Part shown: positions 24,686-32,388 of the stretch, piece after piece | Position numbering within the stretch: position 1 is the first letter of the stretch | Layout of the letters: every line of letters starts with the position of its first letter | DNA from: Aquirufa aurantiipilula | GTDB lineage: Bacteria; Bacteroidota; Bacteroidia; Cytophagales; Spirosomataceae | Direction: 5' to 3' | Length of the DNA stretch: 64,000 bases | Assembly (NCBI RefSeq): GCF_019923745.1 | Contig: NZ_JAANOG010000006.1 | Coordinates: forward strand, 154,872 to 218,871 | Notes under the pieces: generated by a model | The model's database searches: none | What the model was told of the DNA's origin: nothing | What the model saw: the letters and a program-made list of their open reading frames with translations, nothing else | Program-made: the position numbers and the translations under genes

Positions 24686-25642
24686 ATGAATCTTTTACAA
24701 CGCTTTCAACTTATTCATAGGCGAATAAGAACGGTATTAATTGTACTAGCTATCCAAGTGCTAAGTTTTCAATCACAGGCCAGTATCATGGCTGATACCA
24801 CTAGTTTCATTCATACGATTGATATTAAAACAGGTAAATTAGACACCTTGAAATCCATCAAATCGCATGTTGAAGCACCGAATTGGCACCCAGATAATTA
24901 TTTGATTATGAACAGCTATGGTAAATTGTATCGCTTTGATTTGAAAACACGTCAGATGTCAGAAATTAGTACAGGTTTTGCTACTGCTTGTAATAATGAC
25001 CATGGGATATCACCAGATAAAAAATGGTTAGTGATCAGTCATAATGATAAAAATGATCCTTCTCCTAAGTCTTATAAGTCTGCGATTTATGTATTGCCTA
25101 TAAATGGAGGAACTCCCCGACGAATTACTTCAGAAGTGATGTCATTTTGGCATGGATGGTCGCCAGATGGAAAAACCTTGGTCTATTGTGGAGAGCGAAA
25201 TGGAAACTATGATATTTATTCAATTGGTATAAATGGAGGGAAGGAAACAAGACTTACGGCATCGGAAGGCTTAGATGATGGACCTGATTATTCACCTGAT
25301 GGGAAATACATTTACTTTAATTCATATCGAACAGGAAATATGCAAATTTGGAGAATGTTAGCTGATGGATCGAATCCCGAGCAATTAACTTTCGACAATA
25401 ATTCAAATTGGTTTGCACATCCATCGCCAGACAATAAATGGATTGTTTATATTGCTTATACTTCTGATGAAAAGCAGCGACATCTTTTTGGAAAGCAAGT
25501 AAAACTTCGATTGATGAATGTACAAACAAAGGAAATGAAAGATATTACGTCAGTATTTTTTGGAGGCCAGGGAACCATTAATGTTCCTTCTTGGAGTCCA
25601 GACAGTCAAAAAATTGCGTTTGTTAGTTATTCCGTTAAATAA
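24686..25642 (+). CDS. Secreted TolB-like beta-propeller protein
   Basis: About 318 residues from the ATG at 24686 (an in-frame TTG at 24662 lies inside the -7 element and is rejected). A signal peptide ([19 protein letters not shown]) is followed by repeated WD40-like/PD40 blades of the form SPDGKxLVY ([64 protein letters not shown]). This is typical of six-bladed TolB-type propellers, which serve as binding scaffolds. It is followed 21 bp later by a Gfo/Idh/MocA oxidoreductase, so the two probably form an operon under the Nudix regulator. Confidence 0.87.
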   Translation: MNLLQRFQLIHRRIRTVLIVLAIQVLSFQSQASIMADTTSFIHTIDIKTGKLDTLKSIKSHVEAPNWHPDNYLIMNSYGKLYRFDLKTRQMSEISTGFATACNNDHGISPDKKWLVISHNDKNDPSPKSYKSAIYVLPINGGTPRRITSEVMSFWHGWSPDGKTLVYCGERNGNYDIYSIGINGGKETRLTASEGLDDGPDYSPDGKYIYFNSYRTGNMQIWRMLADGSNPEQLTFDNNSNWFAHPSPDNKWIVYIAYTSDEKQRHLFGKQVKLRLMNVQTKEMKDITSVFFGGQGTINVPSWSPDSQKIAFVSYSVK

Positions 25643-25663
25643 TAAAACCTTTGATCTAAAAGT

Positions 25664-27064
25664 ATGAAAAACGAAAATGCAAATTCAAGAAGAAAATTTC
25701 TTCAACAAATCGGAGCTACAAGCTTGTTGGCTTCTACATCATCTATTGCCACTTTAGGAGTTAGTGCTAAGGCAGAGGAGCGGATTTTGACTTATGAAAA
25801 GAAAATTACTTCCAATGATAAAATAAGAATTGGAGTCATTGGATATGGAGTTCAAGGACATTTTGATTTAAGAACTGCACTGAAAGTACCTGGAGTTGAA
25901 TTGGCTGGTATTTGTGATTTATATAATGGTAGACTTGAAAACGCAAAAGAGCAATTTGGGAAGGAATTATTTACCACCAATAATTACAAAGATTTATTAG
26001 ACAGAAAGGATATTGATGCCGTATTAATTTGCACTACGGATGTTTGGCATGCTAGAATAACGTTGGATGCTTTAGCTAAAGGAAAACATGTCTATTGTGA
26101 GAAGCCCATGGTTTATAAAATTAGTGAAGGTTATCCAGTCATGGAAGCTGCAAAAAAATCAGGGAAAGTATTGCAAGTAGGTAGCCAACGTGTGAGTAGT
26201 ATCGGTTATGCAAAAGCCAAAGAATTAGTAGCCGCTGGAGAGATCGGCGAGCTCAATATGGTGAATGCTGTTTATGATCGACAAAGCTCTATTGGTGCTT
26301 GGGAATATACCATACCTAAGGATGCGAGTGCTTTAACTACAAATTGGGATAAATTTATCGAAGCTACTGAGAAGATGGCTTTTGATGCCAAGAAATTCTT
26401 TTGGTGGAGAGCTTTTAAAGAGGTGGGAACTGGAGTAGCTGGCGACTTATTTATTCACTTATTGAGTGGAACACATTTTATGACCAATTCCAAAGGCCCT
26501 GAAAGCATTTATAGTACGGGTCAATTTAGCTATTGGAAGGACGGGAGAAACTTGCCTGATGTAATGTCAGGCGTTTTGCAATATCCTAAAAACAAAGACC
26601 ATGCGGCATTTTTAATGACTTTGCAAGTTAATTTTATTAGTGGTACAGGAGGACAAGAGATAATTCGCTTAATTGGTTCAGAAGGGGTGATAGAAGTGAG
26701 CGGAAATAACATCACTCTGAAACATAGCCTAATGCCTGAAGCACCGGGGTTTGGGGGCTATGATTCATTATTTACATTCTCCAAAAGCATGCAAGAGGAA
26801 ATGCAAAAAGATTATGATGCAAAATGGACTCCAGATCAACGAAGAAGAAAAGTAAAAGAGGATATAATATTTAAAGCACCAGTTGGTTATGATGATCATT
26901 TGGACCACTTTACTAATTTCTTCGATTCTATCCGGACAGGGAAACCAGTCGTGGAAGATGCTGAATTTGGATTCAGAGCTGCAGCACCTGCATTGTCATG
27001 CAATGAAAGTTTTTTAAGCAAGAAAATTATTCAATGGGATCCTGTAAAAATGAAGCTGAAATAA
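25664..27064 (+). CDS. Gfo/Idh/MocA-family oxidoreductase, Tat-exported
   Basis: A 466-residue NAD(P)-dependent sugar oxidoreductase. The N-terminus has a twin-arginine-type signal (NSRRKFLQQIGATSLLAS). The Rossmann domain carries IGVIGYGVQGHFDLRTA and the signature GKHVYCEKPM (Lys-Pro catalytic pair), followed by the C-terminal alpha/beta domain with FWWRAFKEVGTGVAGDLFIHLLSG. Members act on sugars, inositols or keto-glycosides, often with the cofactor tightly bound. It lies downstream of the TolB-like gene in the same predicted operon and is followed by a terminator at 27088-27122. Confidence 0.93.
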   Translation: MKNENANSRRKFLQQIGATSLLASTSSIATLGVSAKAEERILTYEKKITSNDKIRIGVIGYGVQGHFDLRTALKVPGVELAGICDLYNGRLENAKEQFGKELFTTNNYKDLLDRKDIDAVLICTTDVWHARITLDALAKGKHVYCEKPMVYKISEGYPVMEAAKKSGKVLQVGSQRVSSIGYAKAKELVAAGEIGELNMVNAVYDRQSSIGAWEYTIPKDASALTTNWDKFIEATEKMAFDAKKFFWWRAFKEVGTGVAGDLFIHLLSGTHFMTNSKGPESIYSTGQFSYWKDGRNLPDVMSGVLQYPKNKDHAAFLMTLQVNFISGTGGQEIIRLIGSEGVIEVSGNNITLKHSLMPEAPGFGGYDSLFTFSKSMQEEMQKDYDAKWTPDQRRRKVKEDIIFKAPVGYDDHLDHFTNFFDSIRTGKPVVEDAEFGFRAAAPALSCNESFLSKKIIQWDPVKMKLK

Positions 27065-27087
27065 ACCGTTTTCTATTTTAATAATGA

Positions 27088-27122
27088 TCAAAAAATTCAC
27101 CCAAATTAGGTGAATTTTTTGA
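27088..27122. terminator. Bidirectional terminator
   Basis: TCAAAAAATTCACC/GGTGAATTTTTTGA perfect arms with a 7-nt loop, 24 bp after the Gfo/Idh stop. A- and T-tracts on both strands suit the convergent gene pair. Confidence 0.92.
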
Positions 27123-27251
27123 TTTTATAGAAGGCTCATTAAAACCTATTTCGCGTTGCATAGTATGGCAAAAAAGATAGGGTGTGGTATGATTTATACC
27201 GCGGTAGAAAACGCTATACTATAATCAATTTAGGAAGTAAATTCCGCAGGA

Positions 27252-28127
27252 TTATTGAACAGCTACACCGTTTGATTTAAATACTTTTTGAAAGAATAAG
27301 AAATGACTAGGTAAAGAATTCTGCCAATACTCCCAAGTATGAGCCCCTGGTCTTTCAGTATATTCATGGGGAGTATTATTGTATACCAAACGTCGGTGTA
27401 ATTCGCGATTCACATCAACAAGAAAATCATCGACTCCACAGTCTATGATGATTGGTAAGCCATTCTTTTTAATAATGTCAGTCATGTTAACAACCGAATT
27501 GTTTACAAAAATATCCTTAGAAGTATCAGCCGTTCCCAATAGTTTTGTGAAGCGATCTTGTAATGATTTGGCGAATGATTCATTAACGCGAAATTTGGTA
27601 AAATTCATATCTAAAGCACCACTCATGGAGCCTGCAGCACTGAATACATCCGGGTGTCGAGTAGAAAGGTACATGGCTCCATGTCCACCCATAGAAAGTC
27701 CTGTAATGACTCTCCCTTTAGCGCTTTTTACTGTCCTGTAGGTTTGGTCAATGGTAGGAATAACTTCTTTGATGATATAACTTTCAAATTGACTGTTCGG
27801 ATCGAACGGGCTATCCAAATACCAACCAAAGGTTTCCCCTTCAGGCATCACCACGATCATTTGATATTGGTCCGCTAAATTTTGAACGAGGGATTTGTCG
27901 GGAGTTAACTTTAACCAATCACTAAAATGCCCCCCTCCTCCATGCAAGAGGTAAAGAACGGGAAATGAGTTTTTTGATTTGGAATAATCAGATGGTAAAA
28001 CAACCGCAGCTTTATAGGCCTTTTTCATGATTTTACTAGGTACATCTAGGCTATCTACTTGGGCAGAATACGCAGTATAAAATGGACTTAAACAAAACAG
28101 AAATAAAAAGTAACGTACTTGTTTCAT
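27252..28127 (-). CDS. Secreted esterase (esterase D-like fold, no CBM)
   Basis: A 291-residue exported hydrolase of the putative-esterase (D-type) family. The signal peptide (YFLFLFCLSPFYTAYS) leads directly into the hydrolase domain. Visible are LYLLHGGGGHFSDW, nucleophile GLSMGGHGAM, an acidic residue in IDCGVDDFLVD, and catalytic His in GAHTWEYW. Unlike the genes at 21123, 22304 and 61705 it lacks the N-terminal E-set domain. It stands alone, convergent with the Gfo/Idh gene, with about 400 bp of gene-free DNA upstream. Confidence 0.9.
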   Translation of the reverse strand: MKQVRYFLFLFCLSPFYTAYSAQVDSLDVPSKIMKKAYKAAVVLPSDYSKSKNSFPVLYLLHGGGGHFSDWLKLTPDKSLVQNLADQYQMIVVMPEGETFGWYLDSPFDPNSQFESYIIKEVIPTIDQTYRTVKSAKGRVITGLSMGGHGAMYLSTRHPDVFSAAGSMSGALDMNFTKFRVNESFAKSLQDRFTKLLGTADTSKDIFVNNSVVNMTDIIKKNGLPIIIDCGVDDFLVDVNRELHRRLVYNNTPHEYTERPGAHTWEYWQNSLPSHFLFFQKVFKSNGVAVQ

Positions 28128-28506
28128 GGAATTGAAGTATTTGGTTTGAGATACAATATGGCTTATTCAACGGTTTTTTGCAATATTTTAAGCATATTCG
28201 ACAAATTTCGAAGAAAAACAATTATTGAGTCTTTTAAGTGAACTAGCTTGAAAATTGGTTTTTGACTCAAAGTCCTTTTGTTTTTATACATCGCTGAAAA
28301 TAAGGAATTTATAAGGAGGATTTTTTCTGAAAAACCCATTTAATAAACGCTTATGTAGGATAGCGGATATATAAATTATTTTTATGATAATTATAACAAA
28401 ATTTAATTTTCTACAGTTATAGCCAAGCTATATATTGCATGCCAATTAACTGTCACTCAATGAAATAGAATATAGTGGTGGTTTATTTAATGAAAAAATA
28501 TTTTTT
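28128..28506. other. Gene-free stretch upstream of the esterase
   Basis: About 380 bp of AT-rich DNA with no supported ORF, expected to hold the esterase promoter. I see no good consensus promoter or strong operator. It ends at a hairpin (28507-28533). Confidence 0.4.
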
Positions 28507-28533
28507 AAGGCCAGACACTTTGTGTTTGGCTTT
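28507..28533. terminator. Hairpin 3 bp after the LysR stop
   Basis: AAGGCCA-ACAC / GTGT-TGGCTT stem with one mismatch and a TTT loop. The T-rich tail is better on the + strand, though the position fits the leftward LysR gene. Confidence 0.55.
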
Positions 28534-28535
28534 CT

Positions 28536-29447
28536 TTATGAAAAATACTTTTTGGAAATCTGTTCTTTGTTTTGGGCGACAAATTGCAAAAAGGCCTCGC
28601 TTACAGGAGAATGTTTTTTATTGAGATTCCAAACTAATTTCCATTGCGTTGTTATTGGTAATCCTTGATGGGGAATGATGACTAATGATCCATTTTGAAT
28701 TTCATTTTTTATACCAATGATGGGCATGATGGAATAACCTAAACCTGCAATAACGGCTTGTTTTACTGCTTCATTGGACATCAATTCAATTTTTTTGGTT
28801 ATCTGGATTTCTTGATTCTTTAAAAAATATTCCATGGTTTTGCGGGTTCCTGATCCAGATTCTCTAAATATAAAGGGCAAATTGGAAGGCAATTGTTTTT
28901 GGTTAAATCCAGGATTTTGGGAAAGAAGTTCTGGGTTACCGACTAAATAAAGTTCATTATTTAGCAATTCCATGTATTCATAATTATTCCCATCAATGGG
29001 AATTGACACTAAGCTAAAATCAACTTCATTTTTTTCTAAGCTTTCAATAACCTTTCCTCTATTACTGACATCCATGGACAATTCAACCCCAGGATTTTCT
29101 TTTAAAAAACCACTTAAAAAATAGGGGATCACATACTTACCTGTAGAAACAATGGAGATTTTTAGTCGACCGAAAAGTTGCCCTTTGAATGCCTTCATTT
29201 TGTCATTAATGGCATTCACTTGATCGATAATTTCTTGGGCTGAAATGGCTATTTCTTTTCCAAAATCCGTCAGATAGACTTTTTTGCCTAGGATTTCAAT
29301 AAGGGGTAAATCAAATTGTGATTGGAAATTTTTTATCTGAATTGATACTGCAGGTTGGGTAAGATTTAGCTCTTCGGATGCTTTGGTGATGCTCTTGGTT
29401 TGCGCCACTGCAACAAAAATTTGAAGTTGATTTAAGGTGTATTTCAT
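28536..29447 (-). CDS. LysR-family transcriptional regulator
   Basis: A 303-residue LTTR. The N-terminal winged helix (NQLQIFVAVAQTKSITKASEELNLTQPAVSIQIKNFQ) is followed by a periplasmic-binding-like effector domain (LKISIVSTGKYVIPYFLSGFLKENPGVELSMDVSNRGKV). The sequence style is close to CbbR/CmpR, which respond to inorganic carbon or Calvin-cycle metabolites. It is transcribed divergently from the SbtA-type bicarbonate permease, with an imperfect inverted repeat between them (29468-29495), the classic arrangement for a regulator of the divergent gene. Confidence 0.93.
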   Translation of the reverse strand: MKYTLNQLQIFVAVAQTKSITKASEELNLTQPAVSIQIKNFQSQFDLPLIEILGKKVYLTDFGKEIAISAQEIIDQVNAINDKMKAFKGQLFGRLKISIVSTGKYVIPYFLSGFLKENPGVELSMDVSNRGKVIESLEKNEVDFSLVSIPIDGNNYEYMELLNNELYLVGNPELLSQNPGFNQKQLPSNLPFIFRESGSGTRKTMEYFLKNQEIQITKKIELMSNEAVKQAVIAGLGYSIMPIIGIKNEIQNGSLVIIPHQGLPITTQWKLVWNLNKKHSPVSEAFLQFVAQNKEQISKKYFS

Positions 29448-29467
29448 AAAATTAATTTATACAATTC

Positions 29468-29495
29468 ATTATAAATTTAAATAAATATTTATGAT
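29468..29495. promoter_or_regulatory. Candidate LysR operator
   Basis: ATTATAAAT (29468-29476) and ATTTATGAT (29487-29495) form an 8/9 inverted repeat with a 10-nt centre, midway between the divergent LysR and membrane-peptide/SbtA genes. AT-richness makes chance matches possible. Confidence 0.45.
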
Positions 29496-29535
29496 TAATT
29501 GGTATTTACTTTGCACCCAGTTTAAAAACCCCCAT

Positions 29536-29706
29536 ATGAACATAAAAAAATCGTCTACTATTTTAATTCATTTAGTGTCCATTGTTATTCTACTTTTTTT
29601 AATTAAATCAGGCTCAGATCCTTTTTGGGATAAATTAGGGATAGCCAGTGCCATATTCATCGAATTGAATTTACTTAGAATTTTACAAGAACCAGTAAGC
29701 AAATAG
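29536..29706 (+). CDS. Small membrane peptide upstream of sbtA
   Basis: A 56-residue protein from the ATG at 29536 (an upstream in-frame ATG at 29491 lies too close to the promoter region). It has one or two hydrophobic segments (ILIHLVSIVILLFLI and LGIASAIFIELNLLRIL). No family is recognised. Its stop codon lies 4 bp before the sbtA start, which supports it as a real gene and suggests a subunit or modulator of the permease. Confidence 0.65.
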   Translation: MNIKKSSTILIHLVSIVILLFLIKSGSDPFWDKLGIASAIFIELNLLRILQEPVSK

Positions 29707-29710
29707 CCAC

Positions 29711-30685
29711 ATGATCAATTTTGAACTGCTCATTTTTAATCTCACCAATCCCACCTTACTTTTTTTTATTTTAGGTATGTTGGCCAAATTTCTTAAAAGT
29801 GATTTGGAAGTACCTGCCGCGTCCAAAAGTTTTATTGCCCTTTATCTTTTGTTTTCCATCGGTTTTAATGGTGGAACTGAATTGGCGGCTACTGGAATCA
29901 CGGGAGAAATTGTCAAAAGTCTTGTTTTTGGATTATGCTTGGCCAGTGTCATTCCGATTTATGCATTTTTTATCCTTAGAACCAAACTGAACTCCTATAA
30001 TGCAGGGGCGATAGCTGCTTCATATGGTTCTGTAAGTGCCGTGACATTTGTGAGTGCTGTGGCGTTTTTGGAAATGAATCAGATGAAATTTGGAGGGGAA
30101 ATGGTGGCCGTTATGGCATCTATGGAATTTCCAGCCATCATCATGGGACTATTATTAATGAGCTTATTTCCTTCTGAGCAGCAAGTGGAGCAAAGGGAAA
30201 AGTTTCAATGGAAAAAAACCATACATCATTCGTTAACGAATGGTAGTGTATTAATGATTTTAGGAAGTTTATTGATTGGATTTGTTTCAGATTCGAATCA
30301 AACGGCAGGGATTAAACATTTCACTTCCGATATTTTTAAAGGCTTTTTAGCCATCTTTTTGCTGGATATGGGGATGGTTGCGGCTAGTCGAATTTCAGCA
30401 TTTAGACAGCAGGGTTATTTTGTTTTATTCTTTGCCATACTGCTTCCTTTGTTCAATGGTTGCCTGGTGGCTTATATCAGTCAATTTATTACCGATAACC
30501 CAGGGAATCGATTAATATTTGCCATTTTAGCGGCAAGTGCTTCTTACATAGCGGTACCTGCAGCCATGCGCATGGTGGCGCCCAAAGCGGATCCAGGAAT
30601 TTATATCCCTATGGCTTTGGGAGTTACATTTCCATTCAACATAACCATTGGAATGCCCATATTTTTTCAATTGATACAGGGATGA
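29711..30685 (+). CDS. sbtA: SbtA-type sodium-dependent bicarbonate permease
   Basis: A 324-residue polytopic inner-membrane protein of the SbtA family (Na+/HCO3- symport in cyanobacteria), with about ten hydrophobic helices in two inverted halves. Recognisable stretches are FIALYLLFSIGFNGGTELA, SYGSVSAVTFVSAVAFLE, MASMEFPAIIMGLLL and AASASYIAVPAAMRMVAPKADPGIYIPMALGVTFPFNITIGMP; the last is the hallmark substrate/Na+ region. Its stop overlaps the next start (ATGA), showing translational coupling to the zinc-ribbon protein. The usual PII-like SbtB partner is absent. Confidence 0.92.
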   Translation: MINFELLIFNLTNPTLLFFILGMLAKFLKSDLEVPAASKSFIALYLLFSIGFNGGTELAATGITGEIVKSLVFGLCLASVIPIYAFFILRTKLNSYNAGAIAASYGSVSAVTFVSAVAFLEMNQMKFGGEMVAVMASMEFPAIIMGLLLMSLFPSEQQVEQREKFQWKKTIHHSLTNGSVLMILGSLLIGFVSDSNQTAGIKHFTSDIFKGFLAIFLLDMGMVAASRISAFRQQGYFVLFFAILLPLFNGCLVAYISQFITDNPGNRLIFAILAASASYIAVPAAMRMVAPKADPGIYIPMALGVTFPFNITIGMPIFFQLIQG

Positions 30686-31530
30686 TTTTGCCTGATCTTT
30701 ATGAGGGTAAAACCTTACTGGTGGCCACCAAGCATCAAAAGGAACGAGTCATTGGTCCTCCATTTCAAAAGGCATTTGGCTTTCAAATATTGATTGGGGA
30801 TTTGGATACTGATTTGCTGGGGACCTTTTCGGGAGAGATTGAAAGAACCTTACCTCCCATAGAAGCTGCCAGAGAAAAATGTCTAAGGGTGATGGATTCC
30901 ATGGGAAGTGATTTTGCCGTGGCTTCTGAGGGAACATTTGGAGCGCATCCATCTTATTATTTTGTTCCTTCGGGGACGGAGTTATTAATGTTCAAAGATC
31001 GAAAAAATGAGGTGGAGATTTGGGTGCAATCTCGGAGTACAGAAACCAATTATGCTTGGATGGAAGTACAGTCCATTCATGAAATGGCTACCTTTTTAGA
31101 AAGAGTAAAATTTCCATCGCATGGATTAATCATGAAGAATAATCGAGAGGATTTTACTTCTATGGAAAAGGGAATCTTGGACAAGGAGAGCTTATACCGA
31201 TTGGGGGAAGAATATGTAGAAAAATTTGGTCGATTTTTTCTAGAAACGGATATGCGGGCGATGTATAATCCTACGAGGATGGAGCAAATAAAATTACTAA
31301 CGCAACAATTAATTGATAAGATAAATACATTATGTCCGCACTGTTCATTCCCTGGTTTTTCCATTAGTGATGTTCAAAGAGGATTATTATGTGCACAATG
31401 TTTTCTTCCCACTCAATCCATTTTGAAAACCATTTATCGATGTCAAAAATGTTATTACGAGGAGGAAAAATCCTACCCAGCATCTAAATATTTGGAAGAC
31501 CCCATGTTCTGTGATTATTGTAATCCTTAA
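30682..31530 (+). CDS. DUF6671-like zinc-ribbon protein coupled to sbtA
   Basis: A 282-residue soluble protein. The N-terminal 200 residues form an alpha/beta domain (TLLVATKHQKERVIGPPFQKAFGF...SEGTFGAHPSYYFVPSGTELLMFKDR) as in the uncharacterised DUF6671 family. The C-terminus has four CxxC pairs (C218/C221, C237/C240, C254/C257, C277/C280), enough for two zinc sites. The start codon overlaps the sbtA stop by 4 bp, so production is tied to the permease. A role in regulating or using imported bicarbonate is inferred from this coupling alone. Confidence 0.72.
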   Translation: MILPDLYEGKTLLVATKHQKERVIGPPFQKAFGFQILIGDLDTDLLGTFSGEIERTLPPIEAAREKCLRVMDSMGSDFAVASEGTFGAHPSYYFVPSGTELLMFKDRKNEVEIWVQSRSTETNYAWMEVQSIHEMATFLERVKFPSHGLIMKNNREDFTSMEKGILDKESLYRLGEEYVEKFGRFFLETDMRAMYNPTRMEQIKLLTQQLIDKINTLCPHCSFPGFSISDVQRGLLCAQCFLPTQSILKTIYRCQKCYYEEEKSYPASKYLEDPMFCDYCNP

Positions 31531-31584
31531 AAATCAGGACTCATTTGTTCAAACAATTTGGATAATAATGACGTTTTCCTGACT

Positions 31585-32340
31585 ATGAAAAATCACATAA
31601 TACGACTAAAAAAAGAACTGGAGATAGAAAGGAATAAACTATTATCCCATCCGATTTATGCTAAAATTAGCGACTTAGCAGGATTACAGAATTTTACTCA
31701 AATACATGTTTTCGCTGTCTGGGATTTCATGAGTTTGTTGAAATCCTTACAAATTAATTTAACATCTGTACATCTTCCATGGGTTCCAGTAGGTTCAGCA
31801 GATACGCGGTATTTAATTAATGAAATTGTATTGGGCGAAGAGTCAGATGTAGATGAACAAGGGAATAGGATAAGTCATTTTGAATTGTACAAGAAAGGTA
31901 TGGTTCAAATGGGGGCATCTACGTTTTCCATTGATTTGTTGGTAGAAAAAATTCAGCAGGGAATCAGTATTCAAGAAGCTATACGAGAGGCCAATTTGCA
32001 CCCGCATGTACAAGCTTTTTTGGAATATACATTTGAGATTGCTTTGCATGCTCCAATACATGTAAAAGCGGGAGTATTTACTTTTGGTCGAGAGGATTTA
32101 ATACCCTCCATGTTTCACCAATTATTAGATCGCTTATATACCGAAGTGCCGGAGCAAGTTTCAATTTTTCGATATTACATAGAAAGGCACATTGAAGTGG
32201 ATGGGGATCATCATAGTCATTTGGCCATAGAAATGGTAAATCAATTATGTGGAGACGATGATGGAAAATGGGAAGAGGTATTGCAGGCTTCTAAAAAGGC
32301 TTTAGAAATGCGGTATTTATTGTGGGATGCTTTGTTATAA
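31585..32340 (+). CDS. DUF3050 protein (heme-oxygenase-like fold)
   Basis: A 251-residue protein of the DUF3050 family. The family is all-helical with a heme-oxygenase/TenA-like fold. The visible signature is LSHPIYAKISDLAGLQNFTQIHVFAVWDFMSLLKSLQ near the N-terminus, with further Glu/His clusters (HFELYKKGM, FTFGREDLIPSMF, ERHIEVDGDHHSHLA). Several His and Glu residues spaced along the helices could bind two metal ions, as in heme-oxygenase-like diiron oxidases; this is inference. It lies 54 bp after the zinc-ribbon gene as the last gene of the bicarbonate module. An in-frame TTG at 31558 is a less likely start. Confidence 0.82.
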   Translation: MKNHIIRLKKELEIERNKLLSHPIYAKISDLAGLQNFTQIHVFAVWDFMSLLKSLQINLTSVHLPWVPVGSADTRYLINEIVLGEESDVDEQGNRISHFELYKKGMVQMGASTFSIDLLVEKIQQGISIQEAIREANLHPHVQAFLEYTFEIALHAPIHVKAGVFTFGREDLIPSMFHQLLDRLYTEVPEQVSIFRYYIERHIEVDGDHHSHLAIEMVNQLCGDDDGKWEEVLQASKKALEMRYLLWDALL

Positions 32341-32374
32341 ATTCAAGAGGCCAAAAGAATATGGCCTCTTGAAT
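32341..32374. terminator. Inverted repeat between convergent genes
   Basis: Perfect 12-bp arms ATTCAAGAGGCC/GGCCTCTTGAAT with a 10-nt loop, starting directly after the DUF3050 stop. It lacks a strong T-run, so it may be a bidirectional terminator of lower strength. Confidence 0.7.
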
Positions 32375-32388
32375 AAGCGGTAGGAATT

